Below, in pieces: positions 46,031 to 54,744 of a stretch of 64,000 nucleotides of DNA. The notes beneath the pieces are model-generated. The model was not told the origin of the DNA. It ran no database searches and was given only the letters and a program-made list of their open reading frames with translations. Source of the DNA: Pedobacter suwonensis. GTDB lineage: Bacteria > Bacteroidota > Bacteroidia > Sphingobacteriales > Sphingobacteriaceae. Each line of letters opens with the position of its first letter. Within the stretch, counting starts at the first letter, position 1. Made by a program: the position numbers and the translations under genes. The stretch lies in assembly GCF_900111825.1 (NCBI RefSeq), contig NZ_FOJM01000010.1, positions 124,001 through 188,000 of the forward strand. The letters run 5' to 3'.

Positions 46031-46960
46031 ATGAAGATGAAAAATATTTTATTTGTTGCAGCAGCATGCTTCACGCTTACGCTGGTTTCCTGCAGAAAAG
46101 AACCTTTTACCGAATTTCCGGATTATGATAAAAACTGGTTGGCCATGGAAGATAATCCTAATGATCCGACCATACATGCCAACTATCAGTTTTATCAGGA
46201 AACGGGCATTCCCGTATTCGTTAACGATACCATTGGTTCGCAGAAGCGCGTGGATGTTTTTGGCAAAGCCTATACCTACTATGAAGTTTTATCTTTAAGC
46301 TATTCGCTTGGTGGTATACCAAGTGGTCCGCCTCCTACAGTACAATCCTTTACTTATTGTAATAAGGCAGATGTGCCAGTTGCACTAACATTTTTAAGAA
46401 GTGAAATTATGCCGATAATAGGAAAAATACATGTTCCAAGTATTCTTTTGGTTGAAAATATGAATACAAATGCCTTTGGAACATATGCCTATAAAGGTTT
46501 CAATACCGTTGCTATGGCACAAATTTCAAAAATTTCAACGATGAACCAGGATACAAAAACAGCCTACAAAGCTGCCATTTTGAGGGCCATGCTCACCAAT
46601 TCCGTATTAGATAATAAATATGCCGATATCTTGGATAAATTTTATGCAGTATCGCGGAAGCTTGTATCAACACGAGACGCCTATGGTTTAGCTACTTATT
46701 TTTTAAACAGTACCAATGTTACCGGCCTACCGGCGGGTACTCCTATTACTTTACAGGCCATCGGTTTTCTCGGAACAGATACCAGGATATCATCCTCCTC
46801 ACCCATTTCTACATGGCTGGATGTATGCATGTATATTGAGGCGGCAATGGCAAATACTGATGCGCAATTCAAACAAAAGTATACTGCATATCCTAATATT
46901 CTGACCAAATACGCTTACATCAGACAAATTCTGACTGGCATTGGCATCAAACAATCTTAA
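46031..46960 (+). CDS. Lipoprotein of the SusCD locus, unknown function
   Basis: A 309-residue lipoprotein with lipobox TLTLVSC near residue 23. The body begins with FTEFPDYDKNWLAMED. No HExxH is visible, so it is not an obvious zinc peptidase like those often found here, although the beginning (FYQETGIPVFVNDTIG) resembles lipoproteins found at such loci. It begins four bases after the SusD stop. Probably a surface substrate-binding accessory protein. Confidence 0.65.
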   Translation: MKMKNILFVAAACFTLTLVSCRKEPFTEFPDYDKNWLAMEDNPNDPTIHANYQFYQETGIPVFVNDTIGSQKRVDVFGKAYTYYEVLSLSYSLGGIPSGPPPTVQSFTYCNKADVPVALTFLRSEIMPIIGKIHVPSILLVENMNTNAFGTYAYKGFNTVAMAQISKISTMNQDTKTAYKAAILRAMLTNSVLDNKYADILDKFYAVSRKLVSTRDAYGLATYFLNSTNVTGLPAGTPITLQAIGFLGTDTRISSSSPISTWLDVCMYIEAAMANTDAQFKQKYTAYPNILTKYAYIRQILTGIGIKQS

Positions 46961-46994
46961 TCAATACTTTAAAAAAAACAATTACAAACTAATA

Positions 46995-48368
46995 ATGAAA
47001 AAAACACTATTTTTTTCCATGATGCTGGCCGTATCGGCATCCACATGGGCGCAAACCGCAGTTATCAAAGGAAAATTCCATAAACTTATGCCAAATGGCA
47101 AAGAAGCTCAAGAGGTCTTTTTTTCCAAACCAAAAGACGGTGAAATTGAGGTACTTCTACCAATGATAAAAAGTAGACAAGATCAAACCTTCCGTGGTGA
47201 GGTAAAAAAAGAAGATCTGAATAACATCCGTTATGTTGGGATATTTGATGAACAATATGCGGTTTATCTGAAAGCCGGTGATGAATTGAACATAGATGCC
47301 GGTGACGGACAGATTGTTTATTCGGGCACAGTTAACAAAGAAAACCAAGTATTTGCCGATTGGTACAAAATGATTAAACCATTAAGAACTTATGGTTATA
47401 CCAAAGATGGTTACCGATTGCCTCCTGCCGGTTACCTTAAAGCTATCGACTCATTAAAAGTACCGGTTGAGCAATTTATTAAAAATATCAAAACCGGTAA
47501 CGCGGACTTTGATAAACAGGCTAAATATTTCTTAACCTATAGCTATAAATATGATGTGATTATCCCTACTGCTTCCGGTTTAAACATCGGAAAGAAAGAG
47601 GAATATCCTGAAAGTCTGGTAAAATTTTACAATGATGAAAAATGGACAGATGGCAATATCTGGACACTGCCTATGGGTTATCATTACATGCTGTACCATG
47701 CCTTTGTAAAACACATTATCTATAATAGTAAACAGGGAATGGCTGCAGATATGCTCATCCCTGAGATATCCAATAAAGAGCTTAAAGCCAAATTTATTCT
47801 GGCACAGGCTGAAAGAGGTGCAAACGTGAACCTGGTTAAATACCTGGAACGTAATGAGCAGTTTATGCAGACTAATCAACAACGGGACAAAATTAATGAA
47901 TTATTAAAAAGAGCACGCCTGCAGCAACCTGGGGGCGAATCTATTGATTTTGCCTATCCCGATGCGAGCGGTAAGATTCATCGTTTAACCGACAATCTCG
48001 GCAAAGTAGTATTGCTTGACCTGTGGGCTACCTGGTGTGTTCCATGTTTGAAAGAACAACCGGCATTAGAAGAACTGGAAAAATCATATGAAGGCAAAAA
48101 CATCGTATTTATCAGCCTTTCTATTGATACCGATCAAGCCAAATGGCAAAAAATGGTAGAAGAGAAAAAATTATCCGGACTTCACCTGTTTACCAACAAC
48201 AAAGGACCAATGATTGGCGATTATGAAGTAATATCAATCCCAAGATTTATCCTGATTGATCAAAACGGAAAAATGGTGGATTTCCAGGCTCCCCGCCCTT
48301 CAGACCCTAAACTGAAAGCACTGATCGACTCAACTTTAAACAACACGCAAACATCAAAATCGAAATGA
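46995..48368 (+). CDS. TlpA-like secreted thiol-disulfide oxidoreductase
   Basis: A 457-residue protein with signal peptide (MKKTLFFSMMLAVSASTWAQ). An N-terminal region of about 300 residues is typical of Bacteroidota TlpA-like proteins. A C-terminal thioredoxin domain carries the active site WATWCVPCLKE (about 344-354) and a cis-Pro loop in SIPRF. It is probably anchored or periplasmic. The start I use is the Met before KKTLFF; a longer frame overlaps the upstream gene. Its stop overlaps the next start by four bases. Confidence 0.9.
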   Translation: MKKTLFFSMMLAVSASTWAQTAVIKGKFHKLMPNGKEAQEVFFSKPKDGEIEVLLPMIKSRQDQTFRGEVKKEDLNNIRYVGIFDEQYAVYLKAGDELNIDAGDGQIVYSGTVNKENQVFADWYKMIKPLRTYGYTKDGYRLPPAGYLKAIDSLKVPVEQFIKNIKTGNADFDKQAKYFLTYSYKYDVIIPTASGLNIGKKEEYPESLVKFYNDEKWTDGNIWTLPMGYHYMLYHAFVKHIIYNSKQGMAADMLIPEISNKELKAKFILAQAERGANVNLVKYLERNEQFMQTNQQRDKINELLKRARLQQPGGESIDFAYPDASGKIHRLTDNLGKVVLLDLWATWCVPCLKEQPALEELEKSYEGKNIVFISLSIDTDQAKWQKMVEEKKLSGLHLFTNNKGPMIGDYEVISIPRFILIDQNGKMVDFQAPRPSDPKLKALIDSTLNNTQTSKSK

Positions 48369-49471
48369 AAAAACTAATTGCATGCTTAACCATTTGTCTA
48401 GGCATCCTGAGCTGGCGATCTGCACAGGCTCAAGGCATTAACTTCGAAAAACTGACCATGAACGAAGCCTTAAATAAGGCTGGAATTCCTGGAGCCGAGA
48501 AATTAATACTTATTGACTGCTTCACGAGCTGGTGTATTCCCTGTGCAGAGATGGAAGCACAGGAATTTCCTAAAAAAATAGCCGGAGATTACTTCAATCC
48601 GAAATTCGTATCAGTGCGGTTTGATATGGAAAAAGGTGAAGGCAAAGAGATTGCCAAAAAGTATAATGTAACGGCTTATCCAACTTTTCTATTGCTGAAT
48701 TTCCAGGGACAGGAAATTAACCGTGTAGTGGGCAAAGCTTCGGCACAGGAATTTGTAGACAAGGTAAAGGCAGCACTGGATCCGAAAAATTCGATACCTG
48801 GACTGAAAGCCGCTTACGAAGAAAAGAAAAGTATGCGCACAGGATTTCCTTACGCTTTAGCACTTTATCAAAATTCAAAAGATCCTTCTCCGGTTCTCGA
48901 AGAACTATTTGACAATGCACAGGATTTTGAGCGGTTCAGTAAAGAGTATCTTGAACTGGCATTTGGCATCACTAAGTTCGGTAGCCCTTTCTTCAGAAAA
49001 CTGATGTTAGAGAAATCGAATATAGATGCTTACTGGGGTACGGAAGTAACGAACAGGATCGTATTTGATAAAATACGCAAAGATATGTACCAGATGGCCA
49101 GTGAAACCAATGCCAAATACAATATCTATTATACCCCTAAGGAAGTGGAGGAAGTTGCCTATACCGTAGCATTGTTGAAGTTACCTCAGGATAAACCGGA
49201 ATCACATATGTGCAGAATTGCCCTTTACGTCGTCAATAAGGATTTGGATGGCTTAATTGCTTATTATAAGCGCAACATTGCAAACCTTCCAAATATAGAT
49301 GTATTCAAGGGAATTTTGGATGGTATTTTAATGAAGCAATTCGATAAAGCGAATGAAACGCAAAAAAGCGCAATAAGAGAATATTTCAGTGGGGTAGCGA
49401 AGACCTACGAAAGGGAGGCGCAGGATTATCAGCGTAAAGCAGAACGCGTGATGAAAATGACGGGTAAGTAG
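48365..49471 (+). CDS. Secreted thioredoxin-fold protein
   Basis: A 368-residue protein with a signal peptide ending in AQAQ. The thioredoxin domain near 40-135 has active site CFTSWCIPCAEME. The C-terminal 230 residues are helical with no known domain. It is coupled to the TlpA-like gene by an ATGA overlap. Together they suggest that the substrate of this locus needs disulfide reduction or isomerisation. Confidence 0.85.
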   Translation: MKKLIACLTICLGILSWRSAQAQGINFEKLTMNEALNKAGIPGAEKLILIDCFTSWCIPCAEMEAQEFPKKIAGDYFNPKFVSVRFDMEKGEGKEIAKKYNVTAYPTFLLLNFQGQEINRVVGKASAQEFVDKVKAALDPKNSIPGLKAAYEEKKSMRTGFPYALALYQNSKDPSPVLEELFDNAQDFERFSKEYLELAFGITKFGSPFFRKLMLEKSNIDAYWGTEVTNRIVFDKIRKDMYQMASETNAKYNIYYTPKEVEEVAYTVALLKLPQDKPESHMCRIALYVVNKDLDGLIAYYKRNIANLPNIDVFKGILDGILMKQFDKANETQKSAIREYFSGVAKTYEREAQDYQRKAERVMKMTGK

Positions 49472-49494
49472 CGAAGGCTTAAAATCGTAAAAAG

Positions 49495-50400
49495 ATGTTA
49501 GGAATAAAAACACTTAAGAAAGGCATAGGTATGGCAACAGGTATATTTTTACTTGCTGTTGGTGCTACCTGTGCACAAACCTTTACCGACGATGCCAGGA
49601 TTTCAGCAAAGTACCAGAAATCATTAGATTCGTTATTTCTAAAAGTAAAAAGCGTTACCGCAGATGATGTTAAAACGCAATTAGCAGAAAATACACAGGC
49701 TATTTCACTAAATTTACTGAAAACGGATAAAAGGGAAAAAACCGGAAACGAAATCTATGAGCTAGCTAAACCTGCAACGGTAACCGTAGGTATTGCCTAT
49801 CTTTGTCCGAGATGCAGCAATTCTCATATTAGTGAATCTTCCGGGTACGTTATAGATCCGAGTGGCATTGTAGTAACCAATTATCATGTAGCAGCAATGT
49901 ATGCCAACATCAGCGATGGGAATAAACCGCTAGGACTTACCGTTAGGATGGCTAATGGTAAGGTTTATGCTGTAAAGAGTGTTCTCGCCTGTTCCAAGAC
50001 AAATGATCTTGCATTAATTAAACTGGTAACTGATGGCGAAAAAATTCCTGCTTTATCACTGGCACAAGCTGGTAAGGTTGGTGATGATGTGTATGTTTTG
50101 GGTCACCCGAAAGGCATGCACTACTTTTTTAGCAAAGGCATTGTAACCAACAAATACATGGAAGAAGCCGGTGAAATTAACAAAAAATTTTTCCGTGAAA
50201 TGATGGCCATTTCAGCAGATTATGCAACGGGATCCAGCGGCGGTCCGGTAACGGATAGCTATGGAAATGTGATTGGTACAGTATCCAATACCAAAATGTT
50301 TACCCATAGCGAAATGAACCCTAGTGTGCAGATGGTAGTGAAGAATACAGTACCTGTAGAGTCACTATGGAAACTGATCAGATCGGGCTCAACTCAATAA
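49495..50400 (+). CDS. Secreted trypsin-like serine protease
   Basis: A 301-residue S1C-type protease. A signal peptide of about 27 residues (ending GATCAQTF) and a linker precede the protease domain, which has His in VTNYHVAA, Asp in TNDLALIKL and Ser in ATGSSGGPV; the triad is complete. A CxxC motif (YLCPRCSNSH) before the domain is unusual and could bind zinc or be redox-sensitive, fitting the two thioredoxin-fold genes upstream. There is no PDZ domain, unlike DegP. Confidence 0.85.
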   Translation: MLGIKTLKKGIGMATGIFLLAVGATCAQTFTDDARISAKYQKSLDSLFLKVKSVTADDVKTQLAENTQAISLNLLKTDKREKTGNEIYELAKPATVTVGIAYLCPRCSNSHISESSGYVIDPSGIVVTNYHVAAMYANISDGNKPLGLTVRMANGKVYAVKSVLACSKTNDLALIKLVTDGEKIPALSLAQAGKVGDDVYVLGHPKGMHYFFSKGIVTNKYMEEAGEINKKFFREMMAISADYATGSSGGPVTDSYGNVIGTVSNTKMFTHSEMNPSVQMVVKNTVPVESLWKLIRSGSTQ

Positions 50401-50429
50401 ACTTAGCTTCGTATTAACAGCATGTTTCA

Positions 50430-50461
50430 ATACCCGCGATTAAAAACCGCGGGTATTTTTT
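50430..50461 (+). terminator. Rho-independent terminator after the SusCD operon
   Basis: ATACCCGCG pairs with CGCGGGTAT around a short A-rich loop, followed by TTTTTT. It closes the operon that ends with the protease. Confidence 0.88.
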
Positions 50462-50527
50462 GTGATATCAAAAATTGCGTCCTGCCCATTCCCGTAAAAT
50501 TTAACGCTGCCTAACCCAAGCTTTTGA

Positions 50528-50535
50528 TATCTTTG
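50528..50535 (+). promoter_or_regulatory. -7 promoter element adjacent to the acetyltransferase ATG
   Basis: TATCTTTG matches the consensus TAnnTTTG and ends four bases before the ATG at 50540. This predicts a leaderless transcript. Confidence 0.5.
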
Positions 50536-50539
50536 CGGC

Positions 50540-51223
50540 ATGGAACATGTATTGGATAATCCGATTTATTATGCCCTAACATCCGGGCATAGCCATATCT
50601 CAAAAGGCACTGATGAAGTAAAATATTATATCGAAGATATTACTGCGTTTGCCGGGTTAAAAGATAATTCTCAGGAGAATTTAAATACCCTCTATAAAAT
50701 CAGCCCGCCAGAAAGTCTTTTCGTATTTTTTTCTACAACTCCGGTTGAAATACCTGGACAATGGAAATTGTTGAACCAGATTAACATGTTTCAATTTGTT
50801 TTTCGTAACAAAGAAATACCCAAAACAGGTGCAACCGGAATAACAGATCTCGACCTGCAACATGTTACAGAAATGATCAATCTGGTAGAACTGACCAAAC
50901 CGGGTCCGTTTTTGGCCAAAACCATTGAGCTGAGCAATTACACCGGCATATTTACGGAAGGAAAACTGGCTGCCATGGCCGGACACCGGTTTTTCCCAAG
51001 CCCTTATCGGGAAGTGAGTGCCGTTTGTACGCATCCTGATCACTTAGGAAAAGGTTATGCCTATAAAATTTTACAGGAACAGATCAAAAGGATATTACTC
51101 CGTGCTGAAATACCCTTTTTGCATGTTAGAAATGACAATGATGGCGCTATTAAACTTTACCGGAAACTGGGTTTTGAAATCAGAACAGATATGATGGCCT
51201 ACGTGATCAGGAAGGAAGCCTAA
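50540..51223 (+). CDS. GNAT-family N-acetyltransferase
   Basis: A 227-residue protein with the GNAT fold in the C-terminal half. Motif A reads VSAVCTHPDHLGKGYAYKI (acetyl-CoA pyrophosphate loop, near 154-172) and motif B is FLHVRNDNDGAIKLYRKLGF. The N-terminal half is a degenerate GNAT-like region, as in FR47-type members. The acceptor is unknown. Confidence 0.88.
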   Translation: MEHVLDNPIYYALTSGHSHISKGTDEVKYYIEDITAFAGLKDNSQENLNTLYKISPPESLFVFFSTTPVEIPGQWKLLNQINMFQFVFRNKEIPKTGATGITDLDLQHVTEMINLVELTKPGPFLAKTIELSNYTGIFTEGKLAAMAGHRFFPSPYREVSAVCTHPDHLGKGYAYKILQEQIKRILLRAEIPFLHVRNDNDGAIKLYRKLGFEIRTDMMAYVIRKEA

Positions 51224-51281
51224 GCCAACAAGAGAATGTTTCTAAATAGAAAACTACTTAAAAACTAACATTTCTATGCTG

Positions 51282-51289
51282 TAGTTTTG
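51282..51289 (+). promoter_or_regulatory. -7 promoter element of the CDGSH gene
   Basis: TAGTTTTG matches TAnnTTTG, 18 bases before the ATG at 51308. It excludes the upstream ATG near 51287 as a practical start. Confidence 0.45.
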
Positions 51290-51307
51290 TGCCAAACTAG
51301 CACATAC

Positions 51308-51532
51308 ATGTCAAAAACAAAACTTACCATTAACAATAACGGCTCCGTTAAAATAGAGGGCGATTTCGAGATAGTAGATAAAAACGGGAATGCTTATGGC
51401 CTGCAGGGCAGAGAAGTCGTTTCAATCTGCCGTTGTGGTTTATCTAAAAACAAGCCTTTTTGCGATGGCGCCCACAAAGGCCATTTTGAGCATGAAGCCA
51501 TTGCATTTGATCTTCCACCTAAAAAAGTTTAA
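51308..51532 (+). CDS. CDGSH iron-sulfur protein
   Basis: A 74-residue protein with the complete CDGSH signature (CRCGLSKNKPFCDGAH), which ligates a 2Fe-2S cluster by three Cys and one His. Bacterial members are soluble electron-transfer or iron-sensing proteins. The ATG at 51308 gives a start at MSKTKL and fits the promoter; a longer frame begins within the promoter. Confidence 0.92.
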   Translation: MSKTKLTINNNGSVKIEGDFEIVDKNGNAYGLQGREVVSICRCGLSKNKPFCDGAHKGHFEHEAIAFDLPPKKV

Positions 51533-51544
51533 TAAACAGCATTT

Positions 51545-51578
51545 AAAAGCATCAATCTTTCCGGGTTGGTGCTTTTTT
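51545..51578 (+). terminator. Rho-independent terminator of the CDGSH gene
   Basis: AAAAGCATCAA pairs with TTGGTGCTTTT (one G-T pair) and continues into a T run. Confidence 0.8.
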
Positions 51579-51768
51579 GTTCCAGGCGCAACAAATCCAG
51601 TTTGTAGCTGGGTATAAATCCTTGATAGGGACTAATTTCATTTTAAAAAATTTTAATTAAAATTCGCTATACATAATCTTAAAATCCTGCATTAGCTAAC
51701 CATCTCCCCTACTTTTACAGGAACATTTTTCTACAATTTGGTGTTATCTTGAATAAATAATCTACATC

Positions 51769-51963
51769 ATGGCAAAAGAGAAGAAAAAAAGCAAAAAGAA
51801 AAAGGATAAAAAGAAAGGTAAAAAAAAGAATAAGTTAGGCGTTAAAAACTCGTTGGTGAACAACATTAATGCCCGAAAGAAAAAAGGCAAGTCGAGATCA
51901 AAAAAGAAATCGAAAATCAGCAAAAAAGCCTACAAAAAAATGCAAAAAGGCTGGAAAAAATAA
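51769..51963 (+). CDS. Extremely Lys-rich small protein
   Basis: A 64-residue protein in which 31 residues are Lys, with no acidic patch. A central uncharged stretch (LGVKNSLVNNINARK) separates two basic tails. The charge suggests binding to nucleic acid or ribosomal RNA. No family is recognised with certainty. The T-rich stretch upstream includes TTATCTTG, a weak promoter-like match. Confidence 0.65.
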   Translation: MAKEKKKSKKKKDKKKGKKKNKLGVKNSLVNNINARKKKGKSRSKKKSKISKKAYKKMQKGWKK

Positions 51964-52055
51964 CATTTGGTGATACTGTTCTCATGACAGCCACCTAAAA
52001 CTATCCAAACGATACTTATATTCAAAAAGATAGCGACATCCTTAATTAAAGCTTG

Positions 52056-52063
52056 TAAATTTG
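52056..52063 (+). promoter_or_regulatory. -7 promoter element at the HxlR gene start
   Basis: TAAATTTG matches TAnnTTTG. It ends four bases before the second of two adjacent ATG codons (52068), suggesting that this is the true start and the transcript is leaderless. Confidence 0.45.
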
Positions 52064-52067
52064 CATG

Positions 52068-52466
52068 ATGGAACCAGGAAAAAAACACCGCAACAAAGAA
52101 ACCTGTACGGCAAGTTTAAATGCGGTAAAAGATGCCCTATATGTATTAAATGGGAAGTGGAAGTTTCCGTTAATTATCGCTTTGCAAGATGGCCCTAAGC
52201 GATTTAATGAAATACAGAAATCGCTTGGAGAAATTACGCCCAAAATATTATCGAAGGAACTCAAAGACCTCGAGTTAAATGAGTTTCTGGTTCGAAAAGT
52301 ATTTTCCACCACCCCCGTTACCGTAACTTACGAGCTTACCCCCTATAGCGAATCGCTTGACCGGGTAATTAATGAGCTCAGAGAATGGGGCTTAAAACAT
52401 CGCGAAAGGCTGGTTAAGAACAGGAAAAACGAACATACCACTGCTGAAACACTGGTTTCCCTTTAA
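52068..52466 (+). CDS. HxlR-family transcriptional regulator
   Basis: A 132-residue winged-helix regulator. The family signature is clear: a Cys near the N-terminus (KETCTASL), then VLNGKWKFPLIIAL and the recognition helix region FNEIQKSLGEITPKILSKELKDLEL. It usually senses electrophiles or aldehydes through the conserved Cys. A start three bases upstream is possible; I prefer 52068 from the promoter position. No divergent target gene is next to it. Confidence 0.9.
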   Translation: MEPGKKHRNKETCTASLNAVKDALYVLNGKWKFPLIIALQDGPKRFNEIQKSLGEITPKILSKELKDLELNEFLVRKVFSTTPVTVTYELTPYSESLDRVINELREWGLKHRERLVKNRKNEHTTAETLVSL

Positions 52467-52535
52467 ATGTAAACATGAACAATGATCTCCACCTATCGGC
52501 CTGAACAAGTAAAAAAGATAATGATAAAATTCAAC

Positions 52536-52543
52536 TATCTTTG
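52536..52543 (+). promoter_or_regulatory. -7 promoter element of the H1-like gene
   Basis: TATCTTTG matches TAnnTTTG, 15 bases before the ATG at 52559. An ATG inside the element, six codons earlier, cannot be the start of this transcript. Confidence 0.55.
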
Positions 52544-52558
52544 TACAAAATAAAATCC

Positions 52559-53029
52559 ATGGCGGTATTACATAAAAAAGAAGAAAAAATCCAGGCAGTG
52601 CTAGGTAGGTTGCCTAAAAAATATACAGACGAACAATTTGTAGAAATGTTTATTAAACTCTACTCTAAAGACTGGGGAAAAATTAAATCAGCTTATATTA
52701 AGCAATCTCAGGATAAAGAACCGGGAACCATCATCAATATGCCTAAACCAGAGGTGTATTTAAGACAGGTCCTCGCTAACTATCTGAAACAAGATCACAC
52801 GTCTGAAGCAGTAGAGGCTAAAGAAGAACCTGTTGCTGAGGCACCTGCAACTGAACTGAAAAAAGCAAAAACTCCGGCTAAGAAGAAAGCAGAAGCAACT
52901 GAAGAATTAACGGTAGAAGTTAAAAAAGCTAAAGCGCCTGCAAAGAAAAAAGCTGAGGTTACAGAAGAAATTCCAGTAGCAGAAAAGAAAACAAAAGCAG
53001 CAGCAAAAAAGCCTGCAACAAAAAAATAA
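52559..53029 (+). CDS. Protein with histone H1-like Lys/Ala-rich tail
   Basis: A 156-residue protein. Residues 1-75 form a compact helical domain (YTDEQFVEMFIKLY, KDWGKIKSAYIK). Residues 85-156 are a tail of at least three imperfect repeats of the type KKAKxPAKKKAE separated by Glu-rich segments. Such tails resemble histone H1 and bind DNA. The start at 52559 is fixed by the promoter element. Probably a nucleoid-associated protein. Confidence 0.75.
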   Translation: MAVLHKKEEKIQAVLGRLPKKYTDEQFVEMFIKLYSKDWGKIKSAYIKQSQDKEPGTIINMPKPEVYLRQVLANYLKQDHTSEAVEAKEEPVAEAPATELKKAKTPAKKKAEATEELTVEVKKAKAPAKKKAEVTEEIPVAEKKTKAAAKKPATKK

Positions 53030-53101
53030 AAAATATTTTACCTCATATACAATAAATCACCTTTTTGGCTGTTTATATATCTGAGAGCGTTAATTTAGAT
53101 G

Positions 53102-53140
53102 ACGGGGATAGGTCGGTATGATTTATCCCCGTTTTTTTTG
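53102..53140 (+). terminator. Rho-independent terminator of the H1-like gene
   Basis: ACGGGGATA pairs with TATCCCCGT, followed by seven T. Confidence 0.88.
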
Positions 53141-53270
53141 GCTTTTTTCCATATCTATTTTTCATTGTCATGCTGGAGCCGTGCGAAGCATCTTTCATTT
53201 TAGTATATACCTTCCTTCGTTTTTACCTATCCAGAAGTTTTACATCCAATTGTAAACTTTAGCTATTTAA

Positions 53271-53302
53271 TTGGTATATCGGAAAAAGTCGATATACATT
53301 TG
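53271..53302 (+). promoter_or_regulatory. Promoter of the ArsR gene with overlapping palindromic operator
   Basis: TTGG (53271-53274) as the -33 element, 20 bases, then TACATTTG (53295-53302) as the -7 element. Between and overlapping them GTATATCG (53274-53281) and its exact reverse complement CGATATAC (53290-53297) form an inverted repeat with an 8-base spacer. This is suited to a dimeric ArsR repressor and indicates autoregulation. Confidence 0.65.
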
Positions 53303-53306
53303 CAAC

Positions 53307-53609
53307 ATGGATCAAGTAGAAATATTTAAAGCCCTTTCCAATAAAACACGTTTACAGATTTTAACCTGGTTAAAAGCACCGGAGTTACATTTTCCGGAAC
53401 AGCCAAATGCCGATTTTGAAAATGTTGGTGTTTGCGTTGGTCAGATCCAGATGAAAAGCGGCCTGTCGCAAAGCACCATTTCAGAATACCTGTCCATCTT
53501 ACAGCGTGCTGATTTAATCAGTTCTACACGACTGGGCCAATGGACTTATTACAAACGCAATAAAGAAGGCTTAAAAAAATTAAGCGATATCATTAATACC
53601 GAAATATAA
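53307..53609 (+). CDS. ArsR-family repressor
   Basis: A 100-residue winged-helix regulator. The first helix reads IFKALSNKTRLQILTWL and the recognition helix GLSQSTISEYLSILQRADLI, followed by the wing. One Cys (VGVCVGQ) is present, but no metal-binding ELCVCDL motif, so it is more likely a thiol or electrophile sensor than a metal sensor. The start at 53307 is set by the promoter (four bases after the -7 element). The flavoenzyme gene follows 11 bases downstream and is its probable target. Confidence 0.9.
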   Translation: MDQVEIFKALSNKTRLQILTWLKAPELHFPEQPNADFENVGVCVGQIQMKSGLSQSTISEYLSILQRADLISSTRLGQWTYYKRNKEGLKKLSDIINTEI

Positions 53610-53620
53610 TTTAAAAATAT

Positions 53621-54721
53621 ATGAACACAGATAGTTTATTCAGGCCATTTAGCCTTAAAACTTTGAATATCAAAAATAGAATTGTAATGGCACCTATGAC
53701 GAGATCATTCTCTCCGGGCGGAGTGCCAACACCTGAGGTTGCTACTTATTATGCAAAAAGAGCGGCCGGAGAAGTAGGCTTAATTTTGTCTGAAGGAACG
53801 GTAATTAACCGTCCATCTTCTTCTGCGGACCCAAACATTCCACATTTTTATGGTACAGAAGCTTTAGCAGGATGGCAACAGGTGATTAATGAAGTTCACC
53901 AGGCCGGCGGGCAAATGGGTCCACAAATCTGGCACCAGGGAATTATGGAAAACCATGCATCAGGCTGGTTGCCCGATGCACCTTTTGAAGGCCCTTCAGG
54001 TTTTAACAAACCGGGTTTTGAAAATGGTGTACCGATGACGGATGCAGCTATTGCCGATACCATTGCTGCTTTTGGTCAGGCCGCAGCTGATGCCAAGACT
54101 TTAGGTTTTGACACAGTTGAAATACATGGCGCACACCAATATCTGATTGATCAGTTTTTTTGGGATGCTACCAATAACCGAACCGACATTTATGGAGGAA
54201 AAACCTTAGCAGAGCGTACCCGTTTTGCCGTTGAAGTAATTAAGGAAGTACGTAAAAGGGTTGGCGAAGATTTCGCTTTGATTATCCGTTTATCGCAATT
54301 TAAACCCGCTGCTTACGATTTTAAATTGGCTAAAAACGAGCAGGAAATGGAAGAATGGTTAACCCCACTCGCAGAAGCCGGAATTGATATTTTCCATTGT
54401 TCGCAACGCCGTTTCTGGGAACCGGAGTTTGAAGGTTCTGACCTGAATTTTGCCGGATGGGCGAAAAAAGTAACAGGTAAGGCCACCATTTCAGTAGGTT
54501 CAGTTGGGTTAGACGGTGATTTTTTTGGTGCTTTTGCGGGACAAAGTTCGCAGCCTAGTTCGCTAGATGAATTGGCGCGCAGAATGGACCGTGGCGATTT
54601 TGATTTAGTAGCAGTTGGACGTCCGTTGTTAGCAGACCCTAATTGGGTTGAAAAAATTAAACATAACCGCTTGGATGAATTGAAAGGCTTCAGCAAAGAA
54701 GCTTTGATGCAACTGGTATAA
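53621..54721 (+). CDS. Old yellow enzyme family NADH:flavin oxidoreductase
   Basis: A 366-residue FMN enzyme (NemA/OYE type) that reduces the C=C bond of electrophilic alkenes. Motifs are IVMAPMTRSFSPG, HGAHQYLIDQFFWDATNNRTD (the active-site pair, usually His-Asn, is His-His here), NRTDIYGG and the FMN phosphate site VAVGRPLLADP. It is co-transcribed with the ArsR-type repressor upstream, giving a self-contained electrophile-detoxification module. Confidence 0.93.
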   Translation: MNTDSLFRPFSLKTLNIKNRIVMAPMTRSFSPGGVPTPEVATYYAKRAAGEVGLILSEGTVINRPSSSADPNIPHFYGTEALAGWQQVINEVHQAGGQMGPQIWHQGIMENHASGWLPDAPFEGPSGFNKPGFENGVPMTDAAIADTIAAFGQAAADAKTLGFDTVEIHGAHQYLIDQFFWDATNNRTDIYGGKTLAERTRFAVEVIKEVRKRVGEDFALIIRLSQFKPAAYDFKLAKNEQEMEEWLTPLAEAGIDIFHCSQRRFWEPEFEGSDLNFAGWAKKVTGKATISVGSVGLDGDFFGAFAGQSSQPSSLDELARRMDRGDFDLVAVGRPLLADPNWVEKIKHNRLDELKGFSKEALMQLV

Positions 54722-54744
54722 GAACTATATTTTCTCTTTAAGTT

